A stretch of 54,274 nt of DNA from Oscillatoria sp. FACHB-1406 (lineage in GTDB: Bacteria; Cyanobacteriota; Cyanobacteriia; Cyanobacteriales; Spirulinaceae). The translations under genes and the position numbers were made by a program. Numbering within the stretch: the first letter of the stretch is position 1; each line of letters starts with the position of its first letter. Location: NCBI RefSeq assembly GCF_014698145.1, contig NZ_JACJSM010000033.1, positions 1-54,274 of the forward strand, read 5' to 3'. The notes under the pieces are model-generated. The model saw only the letters and a list, made by a program, of their open reading frames with translations. It searched no databases and was not told the DNA's origin. Below are positions 26,038 to 34,888 of the stretch, one piece after another.

Positions 26038-26460
26038 ATGAGCGATCCTTTACGCAGTTTTAAACAACAGCCTTGGTTGCCCTTAATTAAAGTTGCTGGT
26101 CTGGCAACTTTGATAACGCTTCTAGTTGAGGGAAGCTTGAGTTTAGCGGCGACTTATTCGGAGGTTGCCGCTCGCGCGCTCTCCCTACTTTTATCCAACT
26201 TGTTAGGAACAATTATTTTATTGTTGGCGAGCGTGGGTGTAGGGGCTTTGGGCGTATATTGCTGCGAGCAATTCCAGAACGAAGTTCGTCTCAACCAAGG
26301 GAGTTTGTGGGCGTTGACTTTATGTTTAATCGTTGGAATCGGATTGAAATCTTTAATTCCTGTCGCGCCAGTTTTAGTGCAGCTTGATTCAACCTCCCTG
26401 ATGGGAATTGTGGTGGGAGTCTTTTGGAAAGGTCGCCCTTATTGGCGGCGTTTTTGGTAA
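26038..26460 (+). CDS. Small membrane protein, four hydrophobic segments
   Basis: 140 residues from ATG 26038. Hydrophobic stretches at about 20-40, 45-72, 86-103 and 105-122 suggest three or four membrane passes, ending in a basic aromatic tail (WKGRPYWRRFW). I do not recognise the family. It is likely co-transcribed with the GAF-PAS gene 20 nt upstream and could be its membrane partner (inference). The TAA stop codon is the first triplet of a heptamer array. Confidence 0.65.
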   Translation: MSDPLRSFKQQPWLPLIKVAGLATLITLLVEGSLSLAATYSEVAARALSLLLSNLLGTIILLLASVGVGALGVYCCEQFQNEVRLNQGSLWALTLCLIVGIGLKSLIPVAPVLVQLDSTSLMGIVVGVFWKGRPYWRRFW

Positions 26461-26499
26461 TGGATAATGGATAATGGATAATAGATAATGGATAATGGA
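26458..26499 (+). repeat. Heptameric array at the stop codon of the small membrane protein gene
   Basis: TAATGGA repeated, with one TAATAGA unit; six units in a 7-bp register. The first TAA is the gene's stop. Confidence 0.9.
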
Positions 26500-26579
26500 A
26501 TGCTTAATCTCAGTTTGAGATGAATGGGTGTGATGTAACGAAAAAAGACGAGGCATTAACAGAGCAATTAACGGCTCCG

Positions 26580-26727
26580 AACGTTATCCATTGTCCATTA
26601 TCAATTATTATCGACGTTATCCATTGTCCATTATCAATTATTATCGACGTTATCCATTGTCCATTGTCCATTATCAATTATTATCGACGTTATCCATTGT
26701 CCATTATCAATTGTCAATTATTATCGA
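26580..26727 (-). repeat. Higher-order tandem array at the 3' end of alr (33/33/40/40-bp units)
   Basis: On the plus strand the word ACGTTATCCATTGTCC recurs at 26581, 26614, 26647 and 26687, and ACGG closes at 26727, giving periods of 33, 33, 40 and 40. Each unit is made of heptamers (TCCATTG, TCCATTA, TCAATTA); the 40-bp units contain one extra heptamer. The last codons of alr, including its stop, are inside the array. Confidence 0.93.
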
Positions 26728-27913
26728 CGGTAATTCGCGGCAAACGATGTTTGAAACCGCAGAGGATTTCCCAAGAAATCGTACCGAGTGCGTCCGCCCA
26801 GTCGTCGGCAGAGATTGAGGTTGCGCCGTCTTTGCCGATGAGCGTGACGACTTCGCCCGCTTGCAAGTCGGGAATGCTGCTAACATCGAGCATCAGTTGA
26901 TCCATTGTAATCGCGCCGATTTGAGGGACTTTTCGCCCTCGGATCGAGACTTGGAGGCGGTTGGAGAGGTTGCGGGGAACGCCGTCTGCGTAACCGATGC
27001 CCACAACTGCGATCGCCATCTCCTTCGGCGCAATATATTTGTAACCGTAGCTGACTCCGGTTCCGGCAGTGATGGTTTTAACTTGGGTGACGCGCGCCTT
27101 AACCTGCATGACGGGTTGGAGATCGAGGATCGATTGTAGGTGCGGGGCGGGATAGAGTCCGTAGAGGGCGAGTCCGGCGCGGGCGAAGTCGTAGTGCAAG
27201 CTGCGATCGCAAAGGGTTGCCGCTGAGTTGGCGATGTGCAAGCGCGGTAGGGGTATGCCTTCGGCTTGCAGTTGCGCGATCGCGCTTTGGAAGCGTTGGT
27301 GTTGCAAATCCATGATGGCGCGATCGGGATCGTCGGCCGTTGCAAAGTGCGAATACAGGCTTGCAAGCTGCAAATGGGGCAGTTTGCGGACGGATTTAAC
27401 CCAAGGGGTGGCTCGTTCCCAGGACGTTCCCAAGCGCGACATTCCCGTATCGATTTTGAGGTGGACGGGCAGGGTTTTTCCCAGTTGCGCGAGTTGTTCG
27501 GAAAATAATTGGGCTTGTTGGGGATTGCAAAGGGTGGGTTGCAGTTGCCAGTGCGCGATCGCTTCGACTTCTCCCGGCGTATTGCTCGCGCCTAGGAGTA
27601 AGATCGGTGCGGTAATTCCCGCTTCTCGCAGTTGAATGCCTTCTTGTAGCGTCGCCACCGCCAGCCAAGTCGCACCCGCCCCCAACACGGTTTCAGCAAC
27701 CGCGATCGCGCCGTGGCCGTAAGCATCTGCTTTTACCACCGCCATCAGTTCGGTACGCGGCGATAGCCATTGTTTTAATTGCCGGACGTTATGAACTAAG
27801 GCCGCGCGATCGATTTCAACCCAAGCGCGCTGACAAACCGTACTCGACAAGCGAAAACCTCGATCCGCACCCGTCTCCGAGCGCGGAGTCGTTTCTCGAC
27901 TCAACATAACCAT
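26714..27913 (-). CDS. alr: Alanine racemase
   Basis: 399 residues. The PLP lysine is K61 (AVVKADAYGHG), and the opposite catalytic tyrosine is in VGIGYADGVPR. Other family marks are HLKIDTGMSRLG, LASLYSHFATAD and TMDQLMLDVS. Alr interconverts L- and D-alanine in the cytosol for peptidoglycan. The N-terminal 25 residues before CQRAWVEIDRAAL are a low-conservation extension; start ATG 27913 or 27907. The final residues VDNN and the TGA stop are encoded by a heptamer array, so the original C-terminus may have been altered. Confidence 0.96.
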   Translation of the reverse strand: MVMLSRETTPRSETGADRGFRLSSTVCQRAWVEIDRAALVHNVRQLKQWLSPRTELMAVVKADAYGHGAIAVAETVLGAGATWLAVATLQEGIQLREAGITAPILLLGASNTPGEVEAIAHWQLQPTLCNPQQAQLFSEQLAQLGKTLPVHLKIDTGMSRLGTSWERATPWVKSVRKLPHLQLASLYSHFATADDPDRAIMDLQHQRFQSAIAQLQAEGIPLPRLHIANSAATLCDRSLHYDFARAGLALYGLYPAPHLQSILDLQPVMQVKARVTQVKTITAGTGVSYGYKYIAPKEMAIAVVGIGYADGVPRNLSNRLQVSIRGRKVPQIGAITMDQLMLDVSSIPDLQAGEVVTLIGKDGATSISADDWADALGTISWEILCGFKHRLPRITVDNN

Positions 27914-28017
27914 TTCCTCCTACACACCACACACTAAAGGGACAAGCCCCGAGCTTGGCAACAAGTTAACAGAATTTTTGGCAATTGAGAAGGAGGACGC
28001 TTGGGAGGAAGTGAGGA

Positions 28018-28053
28018 AATAATTCGTAATTCGTAATTCGTAATTCGTAATTA
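28018..28053 (+). repeat. Heptameric array AATTCGT between alr and the acyltransferase gene
   Basis: Four or five AATTCGT units in a row, flanked by AATA and AATTACGG. The same unit is used at 32838 and 38469. Confidence 0.9.
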
Positions 28054-28129
28054 CGGACAAAATTAATAATTAATTCATTTTGAAGTCTTAGTTACGAATT
28101 GGAGCGAAGCGACTTGACGCGGGCAATGT

Positions 28130-29026
28130 TTAATCCAGCGGGTGCAAAGCGACAATCTCATCTAAATCTTTTTGCATCCGCTCGACAACTTGTTCGTAAC
28201 ACGCATCGACATAATCGCGATCGCTCGCCGCCGCCCGTCCGTAGCGCTCGAAGACAATCGGCGCGCAAACTCGAGTATGGATGCGAACCGGAAGCGGGAA
28301 ATTGGGCAGGGGGCCGATTCCGACAATCCACGGCAAACCTAAATAAATGGGAAACACTTCCGGGTCAATGTTTAACAACCAAGGTAATCCCCATTGATGC
28401 AATTGTTGCATCTGTTCGTAGCAATCGCCGAGAATGTAGAGCGTATCGTGCGCGCCCGTAGAAATCATCGGTACAATCGGCGCTTCTTCGCGCAGGGCAA
28501 GTTTGATAAAGCCTTTGCGCCCTGCGAAGTGGATTTGGTTGCGTTGGGAGTGGGGGCGGAAGAGATCTTGCGCGCCGCCGGGATATACGGCAACGGCTGC
28601 ATTAGCGCGCAGTGCCGCGATCGCCATTTTGGGATGGGCTTGCAGCGCTCCCCAGCGAGCGACTTCAGAGGCAGGCCAAGAGTACGCTTTCCAGGCTTTT
28701 GGGTGCATCAATCCATACAACGGGCGTTCCGCGCCGAAGTGCCGGAACCAGTCGTACATAAACATATACATATCGGGCGATGCAATGCCGCCGTTGTGAG
28801 AACCGACAACGAGCATTCTGCGTTCTGAGGAAACGTAGTCCCAACCTTCTGTCGTGACGCGGAAATAATGGCGATAGAACCATTCGAGGAGGGGCATCCA
28901 AGATTTAATGGCGGCGGGGTCGCGATCGTCGAGCGACCAACCCGTAAGGGGAAGTGGGGCGGGACTAGGAGGCGTTAGCCCTGAGTTATAACGACTTTCT
29001 TGCAAAACCAAAGTGGGAAGAAACAA
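28130..29026 (-). CDS. Lysophospholipid/diacylglycerol acyltransferase-like protein
   Basis: 298 residues. The block VVGSHNGGIASPDMYMF resembles the acyltransferase His/Asp motif, AVAVYPGGAQDLFRPH is the PlsC-like glycine-rich motif, and FIKLALREEAPIVPMIS and LGLPWIVGIGPLPNFPLPV follow the DGAT-like order. Such enzymes move acyl groups to glycerol-based acceptors at membranes. No long membrane segment is visible, only hydrophobic patches near the C-terminal half. The exact substrate is unknown. It is monocistronic. Confidence 0.82.
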   Translation of the reverse strand: MFLPTLVLQESRYNSGLTPPSPAPLPLTGWSLDDRDPAAIKSWMPLLEWFYRHYFRVTTEGWDYVSSERRMLVVGSHNGGIASPDMYMFMYDWFRHFGAERPLYGLMHPKAWKAYSWPASEVARWGALQAHPKMAIAALRANAAVAVYPGGAQDLFRPHSQRNQIHFAGRKGFIKLALREEAPIVPMISTGAHDTLYILGDCYEQMQQLHQWGLPWLLNIDPEVFPIYLGLPWIVGIGPLPNFPLPVRIHTRVCAPIVFERYGRAAASDRDYVDACYEQVVERMQKDLDEIVALHPLD

Positions 29027-29080
29027 AAGAACTAATTCACAATGGAGTATAAATCATTTTCATCACGGTTTTTTCCGCTC

Positions 29081-29770
29081 TCAGCTAGCCGAGCGTTCTC
29101 CCTCCAGCCGTTCGAGACAATCGGCGCGATCGTAGCGAGGATTGTTAACTTTCGCGCTGACGGGATAAGCGCTCATGGCTTCGGCTTGGTAGGGAATCAG
29201 CAAAGATTTTAACGGCTCCGGCTCGCTAATGCTAGTATCGAGCCAAAAATCCCAATCTTTAGGGTTTAAAATAACCGGCATTCGAGCATGGAGCGGTTGC
29301 ATTGTTTCGTTGGCTTCCGTCGTTAGGATCGTGCAGGATTCGATACTCTCTCCCGTCGTATCTTTCCAGGTTTCCCACAATCCCGCAAATGCAAACGGCT
29401 CGCCATTTTCAACTTGGATATAAAAGGGTTGTTTTTTGGCTTCTCGCGCTTGCCACTCATAGAACCCATCGGCAACAATCAGACAGCGGCGACGGCGAAA
29501 GGCGCTGCGAAATGAAGGTTTCTCGGCGACGGTTTCCGATCGCGCGTTGATGAGTTTGGATGCAATTCGGGTATCTTTTGCCCAACTGGGAATTAAACCC
29601 CAGTGAAAAGATTTAAAGCTTCGTTCTGTTGTCCCTTCGGAATGGATAACGGCGCTAACAGTTTGGGTGGGCGCAATGTTGTAGCGGGGGGCTTGTTGGG
29701 GGATATCGGCGAGTTGAAAGGTACGGGCTAAACTTTCGGCGGAATGGGTTTGGGTGAATCTTCCACACAT
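29081..29770 (-). CDS. SRAP-domain protein (YedK/HMCES type)
   Basis: 229 residues starting MCGRF, where Cys2 after removal of Met is the nucleophile that crosslinks abasic sites in single-stranded DNA. YNIAPTQT, WGLIPSWAKD, NARSETVAEKPSF, CLIVADGFYEW and the LHARMPVIL histidine motif complete the family signature. SRAP proteins protect abasic sites during replication and reverse or hold the crosslink. Length is typical. No lexA-like operator was identified. It is monocistronic. Confidence 0.95.
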   Translation of the reverse strand: MCGRFTQTHSAESLARTFQLADIPQQAPRYNIAPTQTVSAVIHSEGTTERSFKSFHWGLIPSWAKDTRIASKLINARSETVAEKPSFRSAFRRRRCLIVADGFYEWQAREAKKQPFYIQVENGEPFAFAGLWETWKDTTGESIESCTILTTEANETMQPLHARMPVILNPKDWDFWLDTSISEPEPLKSLLIPYQAEAMSAYPVSAKVNNPRYDRADCLERLEGERSAS

Positions 29771-29960
29771 AGCAGGAACTCCCGTTGCTTTGACGATAAA
29801 GGGCTGAATTAAGAAGTGGCAAGCTTTCTGCCTTCTTTTATCCTTTATAGTACATTAGAATTAATCAACTGCGACTTTTCTAACAGGCAATCGCCCCTCA
29901 CTCCTAGAGAGTTAGGGGCAATGATTGCTAATCGGGAATCGAGCGTGCTGTTAACTTGAA

Positions 29961-30278
29961 CTAAATTACGCCAGGGCCTTTTCCGCCTTCTTCGTTAACT
30001 TCTTTTAACTCTTGGGCGCGTTCTGCTTCGCGGGCTGCCTCTACTGCGGCTGCATCCCCCGGAGTTTCGTAATACATTTCGGGTTCAACTGCATAGTTAT
30101 TGGCTAAACCTTCTCGATCGACGGTATATCCTCCCGTCGTATCGATGCTTCCTTCTTTCTCGGGCAGTTCTTTAAAATCTTCACCTTCGCGTTCCATGCG
30201 GGCTGCGGTTTCAGCAGGAACGATACCGCGATCGTATCCATCATCGGGCTTGTTGGTTTCGCTTTTCAGTTCGCTCAT
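29961..30278 (-). CDS. Small acidic hypothetical protein
   Basis: 105 residues, strongly charged, no hydrophobic segment (MSELKSETNKPDDGYDRGIV, EREGEDFKELPEKEG, DAAAVEAAREAERAQEL). Probably largely disordered, with one C-terminal helix. I do not recognise a named family. It diverges from the GlsB-like gene, 258 bp away. AGGAGT lies upstream of the start, supporting translation. Confidence 0.65.
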   Translation of the reverse strand: MSELKSETNKPDDGYDRGIVPAETAARMEREGEDFKELPEKEGSIDTTGGYTVDREGLANNYAVEPEMYYETPGDAAAVEAAREAERAQELKEVNEEGGKGPGVI

Positions 30279-30536
30279 GGGTTTGACTCCTCGATCGCTT
30301 CGATCGTTTGTTAAGGTTTAATTCTGTATTCTATTGCCCTATCGTACCGGGATAAGCTGCGATCGCACCATCTGCCGATCTGAAGATTTCTACCTAGAAG
30401 GTACGGGCAATATTTCTCTCTTAGGAGAGAAGATGTTTTTCTCTTCACCGTACTAATATTTGGGTATGAAAGCCAAACAGACTACAGCAATTTAAGCTGA
30501 CCCGTTTGAGCATTATACAATTAAAGGAGAAAAGTA

Positions 30537-30812
30537 ATGATTAATATTATTGCATGGTTAGTTTTAGGATTATTAGCTGGTGCGATCGCTAAGGCGATTT
30601 ATCCCGGATCGCAAGGCGGCGGAATTATTGCAACGATTGGCTTAGGAATTTTGGGAGCAATGCTCGGAGGGTTTCTCGGACAAAGTTTGGGATTCGGTGG
30701 GGCAGGAGCAGCCTCAGCAGGCGCACTCAGTATACCGGCAGTGTTTTTCGCTGTACTTGGTGCAATTCTCTTAATCTTTATCTGGGGTCTTGTTACTCGT
30801 CGCGCGGTTTAG
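30537..30812 (+). CDS. GlsB/YeaQ/YmgE-family stress membrane protein
   Basis: 91 residues, nearly all hydrophobic, with three membrane segments and glycine-rich turns (IIAWLVLGLLAGAIAKAIYP, GLGILGAMLGGFLGQSLG). This pattern is the transglycosylase-associated/GlsB family, small stress-induced membrane proteins of unknown mechanism. AAAGGAGAAAAG precedes the ATG. A clear terminator follows. Confidence 0.9.
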   Translation: MINIIAWLVLGLLAGAIAKAIYPGSQGGGIIATIGLGILGAMLGGFLGQSLGFGGAGAASAGALSIPAVFFAVLGAILLIFIWGLVTRRAV

Positions 30813-30862
30813 AGAAGATGCCGGGACGCTTCTACCTTAAGGTTTTTAAATCTCGATTGGTG

Positions 30863-30895
30863 GGAGCTAGCAGTTCGCTAGCTCCAAATTTTTTT
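30863..30895 (+). terminator. Rho-independent terminator after the GlsB-like gene
   Basis: GGAGCTAGC-agttc-GCTAGCTCC, a perfect 9-bp stem at 30863-30885 followed by AAA and a run of seven T. Confidence 0.9.
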
Positions 30896-30935
30896 AGGGG
30901 AATTTTGCGCTATAATCTGGAGAAAATTTACATTC

Positions 30936-32840
30936 ATGACTTCAAAAAATGTAGCGCCGTTTGGTTCCTGGAAATCCCCGATTACCTCCGAAATCATCGT
31001 TTCTGGAATGATAGGTTTGGGAGGAATTGCCTTAGATGGTAACGATCTTTATTGGTTAGAAGGACGACCTTCAGAGGGTGGGCGCAACGTCTTAGTGAAG
31101 AAAACGTCGGAAGGAAAAAGTAGCGACATTACGCCGCAACCTTTTAATGTGAGGACGCGCGTTCATGAATACGGCGGGGGTTCGTTTTTAATCGCGGGGG
31201 GAACGATTTATTTTTCTAACTTTGCCGACCAACGCCTTTATAAACAAAAGCCGGGAGGGGAACCAGAACCTTTAACGCCAGAAGGTAAAATGCGTTATGC
31301 CGATGCAATTTTGGATTCCGATCGAAATCGTTTAATTTGCGTTATCGAAGACCACAGCAACGTTGAAATCGAACCGGAAAACGCGATCGTATCGATTAGC
31401 TTGGAATCAGGGGAAATAACGATTTTAGTTTCTGGAAGTGACTTTTATAGTTCGCCGCGATTGAGTCCGGACGGAAAGCAACTCGCTTGGATCGATTGGA
31501 ACCATCCCGATATGCCGTGGGATCGGACAAAATTGTGGGTGGCTGAGATTGATGCAGAGGGAAAACTTGCGCAAGGGACTTGCGTTGCGGGGAATGGGGA
31601 AGAATCGATTTGTGCGCCCTTGTGGTCGCCGAATGGGGTATTGTATTTTGTAAGCGATCGCAACAACTGGTGGAATCTCTATCGCCTCAATCCAGAGACA
31701 GGCGCGATCGAATGTTTGCACGAAATGGAAGCAGAATTTGGCTATCCCCATTGGGTATTTGGCGTGCAGCCCTATCGCTTTCAATCCGAAGAAACGATCC
31801 TTTGTACTTACGATCGCGGTGGCAGCGAACAGCTAGCAACTCTCAACACAAAAACCAAAGAACTTACGCCGATTTCCACTTCCTTTACCAGTATTTCTTC
31901 CTTAAAGGTTTGGGAGAACGTACTTTATTTTATCGGCAGTTCGCCAACAGCAACCGCGCAGTTAGTACGATTCGATTTAGAAACCGGAGAGCAAAACGTT
32001 ATCGCGCGATCGAGCAACTTAGAAATCGATCCAGAATACTTATCTGCGCCCGAAGAAATTGAATTTCCAACCGAGGGGGGAAAGACGGCTTATGCGTGGT
32101 TTTATCCGCCCAAAAATAAAGATTACGAAGCGCCAGCAGGCGAATTACCGCCCTTATTAGTACGCAGTCACGGCGGGCCGACTGCGGCGGCTTCTGCTAC
32201 TTTAAACTTGCGCTATCAGTATTGGACGAGTCGCGGTTTTGCTGTGGTGGATGTCAACTATGGCGGCAGTACGGGTTATGGGCGGGAGTATCGCCAGCGT
32301 TTGAATGGCCAGTGGGGAATTGTCGATGTTGATGACTGTGCGAACGCAGCGAAATATTTAGCAGATGCGGGAAAAGTCGATCGCGAAAAATTAGCGATCG
32401 CGGGCGGTAGTGCGGGCGGTTATACGACTCTGGCTGCATTAACCTTCCGCAATGTTTTCAAAGCGGGAGCGAGTTACTATGGAGTCAGCGATCTCGAAGC
32501 GTTAGCAAAAGATACGCATAAATTTGAGTCTCGCTATTTGGATGGTTTAGTGGGGAAATATCCCGAAGAACGGGAAATTTACATCGCGCGATCGCCGATT
32601 CATGCTTGCGATCGCCTTTCTTGTCCGGTTATCTTTTTCCAAGGACTCGAAGATAAAATCGTACCGCCTAACCAAGCGGAAATGATGGTTGAGATGCTCG
32701 AGCAAAAGGGAATTCCGGTGTCTTACGTTCCCTTTGAAGGCGAACAGCACGGTTTTCGCCGTGCTGAGAATATCAAACGCGCTCTCGATGAAGAATTTCA
32801 CTTCTACTCTAGCGTGTTTGGGTATACACCTCATTGGTAA
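30936..32840 (+). CDS. S9-family prolyl oligopeptidase / acylaminoacyl peptidase
   Basis: 634 residues. Residues 1-380 form a beta-propeller (repeated WLEGRP, SPDGKQLAWIDWN, SPNGVLYFVSD). The C-terminal alpha/beta hydrolase domain has the nucleophile Ser in GGSAGGY, Asp in FQGLEDKIVP and His in GEQHGFR. LVRSHGGPT supplies the oxyanion region. There is no signal peptide, so it is likely a cytosolic peptidase acting on small peptides. It is preceded by the GlsB terminator and followed by a heptamer array that starts at its TAA. Confidence 0.93.
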   Translation: MTSKNVAPFGSWKSPITSEIIVSGMIGLGGIALDGNDLYWLEGRPSEGGRNVLVKKTSEGKSSDITPQPFNVRTRVHEYGGGSFLIAGGTIYFSNFADQRLYKQKPGGEPEPLTPEGKMRYADAILDSDRNRLICVIEDHSNVEIEPENAIVSISLESGEITILVSGSDFYSSPRLSPDGKQLAWIDWNHPDMPWDRTKLWVAEIDAEGKLAQGTCVAGNGEESICAPLWSPNGVLYFVSDRNNWWNLYRLNPETGAIECLHEMEAEFGYPHWVFGVQPYRFQSEETILCTYDRGGSEQLATLNTKTKELTPISTSFTSISSLKVWENVLYFIGSSPTATAQLVRFDLETGEQNVIARSSNLEIDPEYLSAPEEIEFPTEGGKTAYAWFYPPKNKDYEAPAGELPPLLVRSHGGPTAAASATLNLRYQYWTSRGFAVVDVNYGGSTGYGREYRQRLNGQWGIVDVDDCANAAKYLADAGKVDREKLAIAGGSAGGYTTLAALTFRNVFKAGASYYGVSDLEALAKDTHKFESRYLDGLVGKYPEEREIYIARSPIHACDRLSCPVIFFQGLEDKIVPPNQAEMMVEMLEQKGIPVSYVPFEGEQHGFRRAENIKRALDEEFHFYSSVFGYTPHW

Positions 32841-32895
32841 TTTGTAATTCGTAATTCGTAATTCGTAATTGATTACTCATTACTCATCATTCACG
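32838..32895 (+). repeat. Heptameric array starting at the S9 peptidase stop codon
   Basis: TAATTTG-TAATTCG-TAATTCG-TAATTCG-TAATTGA, then TTACTCA units. The first TAA is the stop codon. Confidence 0.9.
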
Positions 32896-33070
32896 CCTAA
32901 TGTGAATTAGAAGCCAGAAAGATCGTCGATATTACTGTTCTTTCTCCCCTCGCATTTTCCCCCTTTAGTAAGGGGGGTTAGGGGGGATCGTGAGAGGGGC
33001 TAGGGATGAGGGAAATCAAGACTGTTGGAATGCGTACATCAGACGCGATTCATCATTGATAATTTCCCCC

Positions 33071-33104
33071 TCATTATTCATCATTCATTATTCATTTAAG
33101 ATTA
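33071..33104 (-). repeat. Heptameric array at the 3' end of the YbjN-family gene
   Basis: ATTATTC-ATCATTC-ATTATTC on the plus strand, ending six bases before the CDS, whose TAA stop is at 33104-33102. Confidence 0.82.
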
Positions 33105-33596
33105 TTGCCCGAACTCCGCTTTCAATGATTCATTGTATTCGTCGGCAATACTGCAAACGAGCGTAATTGCGCGGGAGACTTCTTGGGGCGATAAATCCGC
33201 GATCGCGCGCTGACAGGAAATGACGATTTGCTGATTGTAAATCCCAAAAGACGTTTCAAACGTTCCCGACCAATTCATCTCCATCAGTTTGCGGAACAGG
33301 GCATCTTCGTTCTTCGCCGGTAAAGGTAATACCGCCGCCCAAACAGTAAAGATATCTTCATCGCTCTCTCCCGTCATTTGGATAAAGACTTCAACCGAGC
33401 CATACTGAAACTTCCACAAAAAACCCTCTTCGCTTTGAGCAACCATCGCGGTTCCTTCAGCATCCAAGCTCGAGATGGCAGTTTCAATAATTTCGCGACT
33501 GCTGGTTTGTTGCTCGATGAGTTCGTCGGATATCGCTTCAGCTTCCGCATCGCTCGTCGTGGGAAGAGTTTCAGTTTCGGTTTCTGGGCTTGTCAT
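33102..33596 (-). CDS. YbjN domain-containing protein
   Basis: 164 residues. An acidic disordered N-terminus (residues 1-30) precedes a YbjN/type III chaperone-like fold: GFLWKFQYGSVEVFIQMTG, FTVWAAVLPLPAKNEDALFRKLMEMN and IYNQQIVISCQRAI. Family members are small putative chaperones or regulators without a known substrate in cyanobacteria. It is soluble and monocistronic, oriented the same way as the EamA gene upstream. Confidence 0.85.
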   Translation of the reverse strand: MTSPETETETLPTTSDAEAEAISDELIEQQTSSREIIETAISSLDAEGTAMVAQSEEGFLWKFQYGSVEVFIQMTGESDEDIFTVWAAVLPLPAKNEDALFRKLMEMNWSGTFETSFGIYNQQIVISCQRAIADLSPQEVSRAITLVCSIADEYNESLKAEFGQ

Positions 33597-33666
33597 AATG
33601 TCGTTACCTCAAATTTAGCTTCACGGTGGTTTATTCAGTATCCCTTTTTAAGGCGATTGTTGCCAG

Positions 33667-34635
33667 TCAGTCTAAGGAGTGCTGGACGACGGAAGATTGA
33701 GTTGCCGATTCGCTCGATTTAGCGATGTAAATCCCGCTCAAAACCACCGCAAACGCGATCGCATCTCGAAAATTCAAACTCTCGCCAAAGATAATCCAAG
33801 CCAGTAGCGCGCTGCATAACGGTTCGAGCAATAAAAATAAGCAGACGAAACTGGCGGAAAATCGCTCCAAACTCGCCGCTAACAATCGCTGTCCCATCCC
33901 TTCGCAAATCAAACCGAGACAGATAACCGCAAACCACCCCGAAGGCGTGGAGGGAAAAAGCGGTTCTTTCGTGAGAAGAATGAGGGGTAATAATAGGGTT
34001 GCACCGATCGCGCACCGACAGAGTAACAGAGAAGTGGCATCGAAGCGATCGCGCAATTGTTCGATGATTAAGAAATAGGCAGCCAGAAAGACTGCTGAGA
34101 GTAACGCCCAGCCGTCGCCGACTAAACTGCTATCCTCAACCTGAAAATCTTCGATTCCCACCGCGATCGCCCCGATTAAGGCGATAATCGTTCCGATAAT
34201 AAACTGGCGATCGAAGCGCTGACGAAAAAAGAGCCAGCCCCCAAAGCTCGCGAAAATCGGGGTAAGATTATTCAGTAAAACAGAGTTAGCAACGCTGGTT
34301 TGCGTCAGCGATAGCGCCCACAGCACTAAGGAAAGCGTCGCGATAACGCCCATTGATAGCAGCAGAATCCAGTGGCGGCGAGTGAGAGGTTCTGAAGGCG
34401 TTTGCTCGTCTTTGGGGCGGCGTAAAATCGCGATCGCCCTTCCGATTCCAAAGACGGATAAAAAGATAAAGAAACGATTAAAAACGGTGGCATTAAACCC
34501 AATATCTGCTTCGCTAAAGCGGATAAAAATGGCAGCGAAGGAGACAGCTATTAAAGCAATGAATAAAGAAATAAAAGCGAGGGTATTAGGCTTGAGAGCG
34601 CTGGGCGATTGGGCGATTTCTTGGGGAGCAGTCAT
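33667..34635 (-). CDS. EamA/DMT-family membrane transporter
   Basis: 322 residues with ten predicted membrane segments in two repeated EamA halves (FAAIFIRFSEADIGF in the first half; LLAAYFLIIEQLRDRF and LCLGLICEGMGQRLLAASL in the second). Members export amino acids or other small metabolites, or sugar derivatives; the substrate cannot be predicted. It is 70 nt upstream of the YbjN gene on the same strand, perhaps co-transcribed. Confidence 0.88.
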   Translation of the reverse strand: MTAPQEIAQSPSALKPNTLAFISLFIALIAVSFAAIFIRFSEADIGFNATVFNRFFIFLSVFGIGRAIAILRRPKDEQTPSEPLTRRHWILLLSMGVIATLSLVLWALSLTQTSVANSVLLNNLTPIFASFGGWLFFRQRFDRQFIIGTIIALIGAIAVGIEDFQVEDSSLVGDGWALLSAVFLAAYFLIIEQLRDRFDATSLLLCRCAIGATLLLPLILLTKEPLFPSTPSGWFAVICLGLICEGMGQRLLAASLERFSASFVCLFLLLEPLCSALLAWIIFGESLNFRDAIAFAVVLSGIYIAKSSESATQSSVVQHSLD

Positions 34636-34888
34636 GCAGGGAAAATCGAGAAGGGGGATTTTTAGGGCAGCATAAATATTGTAAAGTCTTACTGTACTCT
34701 CTTAATTCACATCAAGCGCAATTTCTTAACGCCAATAGAAGAACAATTAGAACAAATTCGAGTTACAGCGGGATACGATTAATTAATTATTGATGGCATA
34801 GAAGCCTAGCGCGATCGCTCGCTCCCCCTAAATACCCAGTTCTATAATGAAAGCGATACCCTTCCGCCCCTGTCAGAGGTTCGCCAAA

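Noticed and set aside
26580-26727. CRISPR-like array
   Set aside because: Repeats are contiguous heptamers without unique spacers of even size; no cas genes nearby.
26520-26900. 126-residue frame with repeated VIHCPLSIIID
   Set aside because: It is a translation of the heptamer array and antisense of alr.
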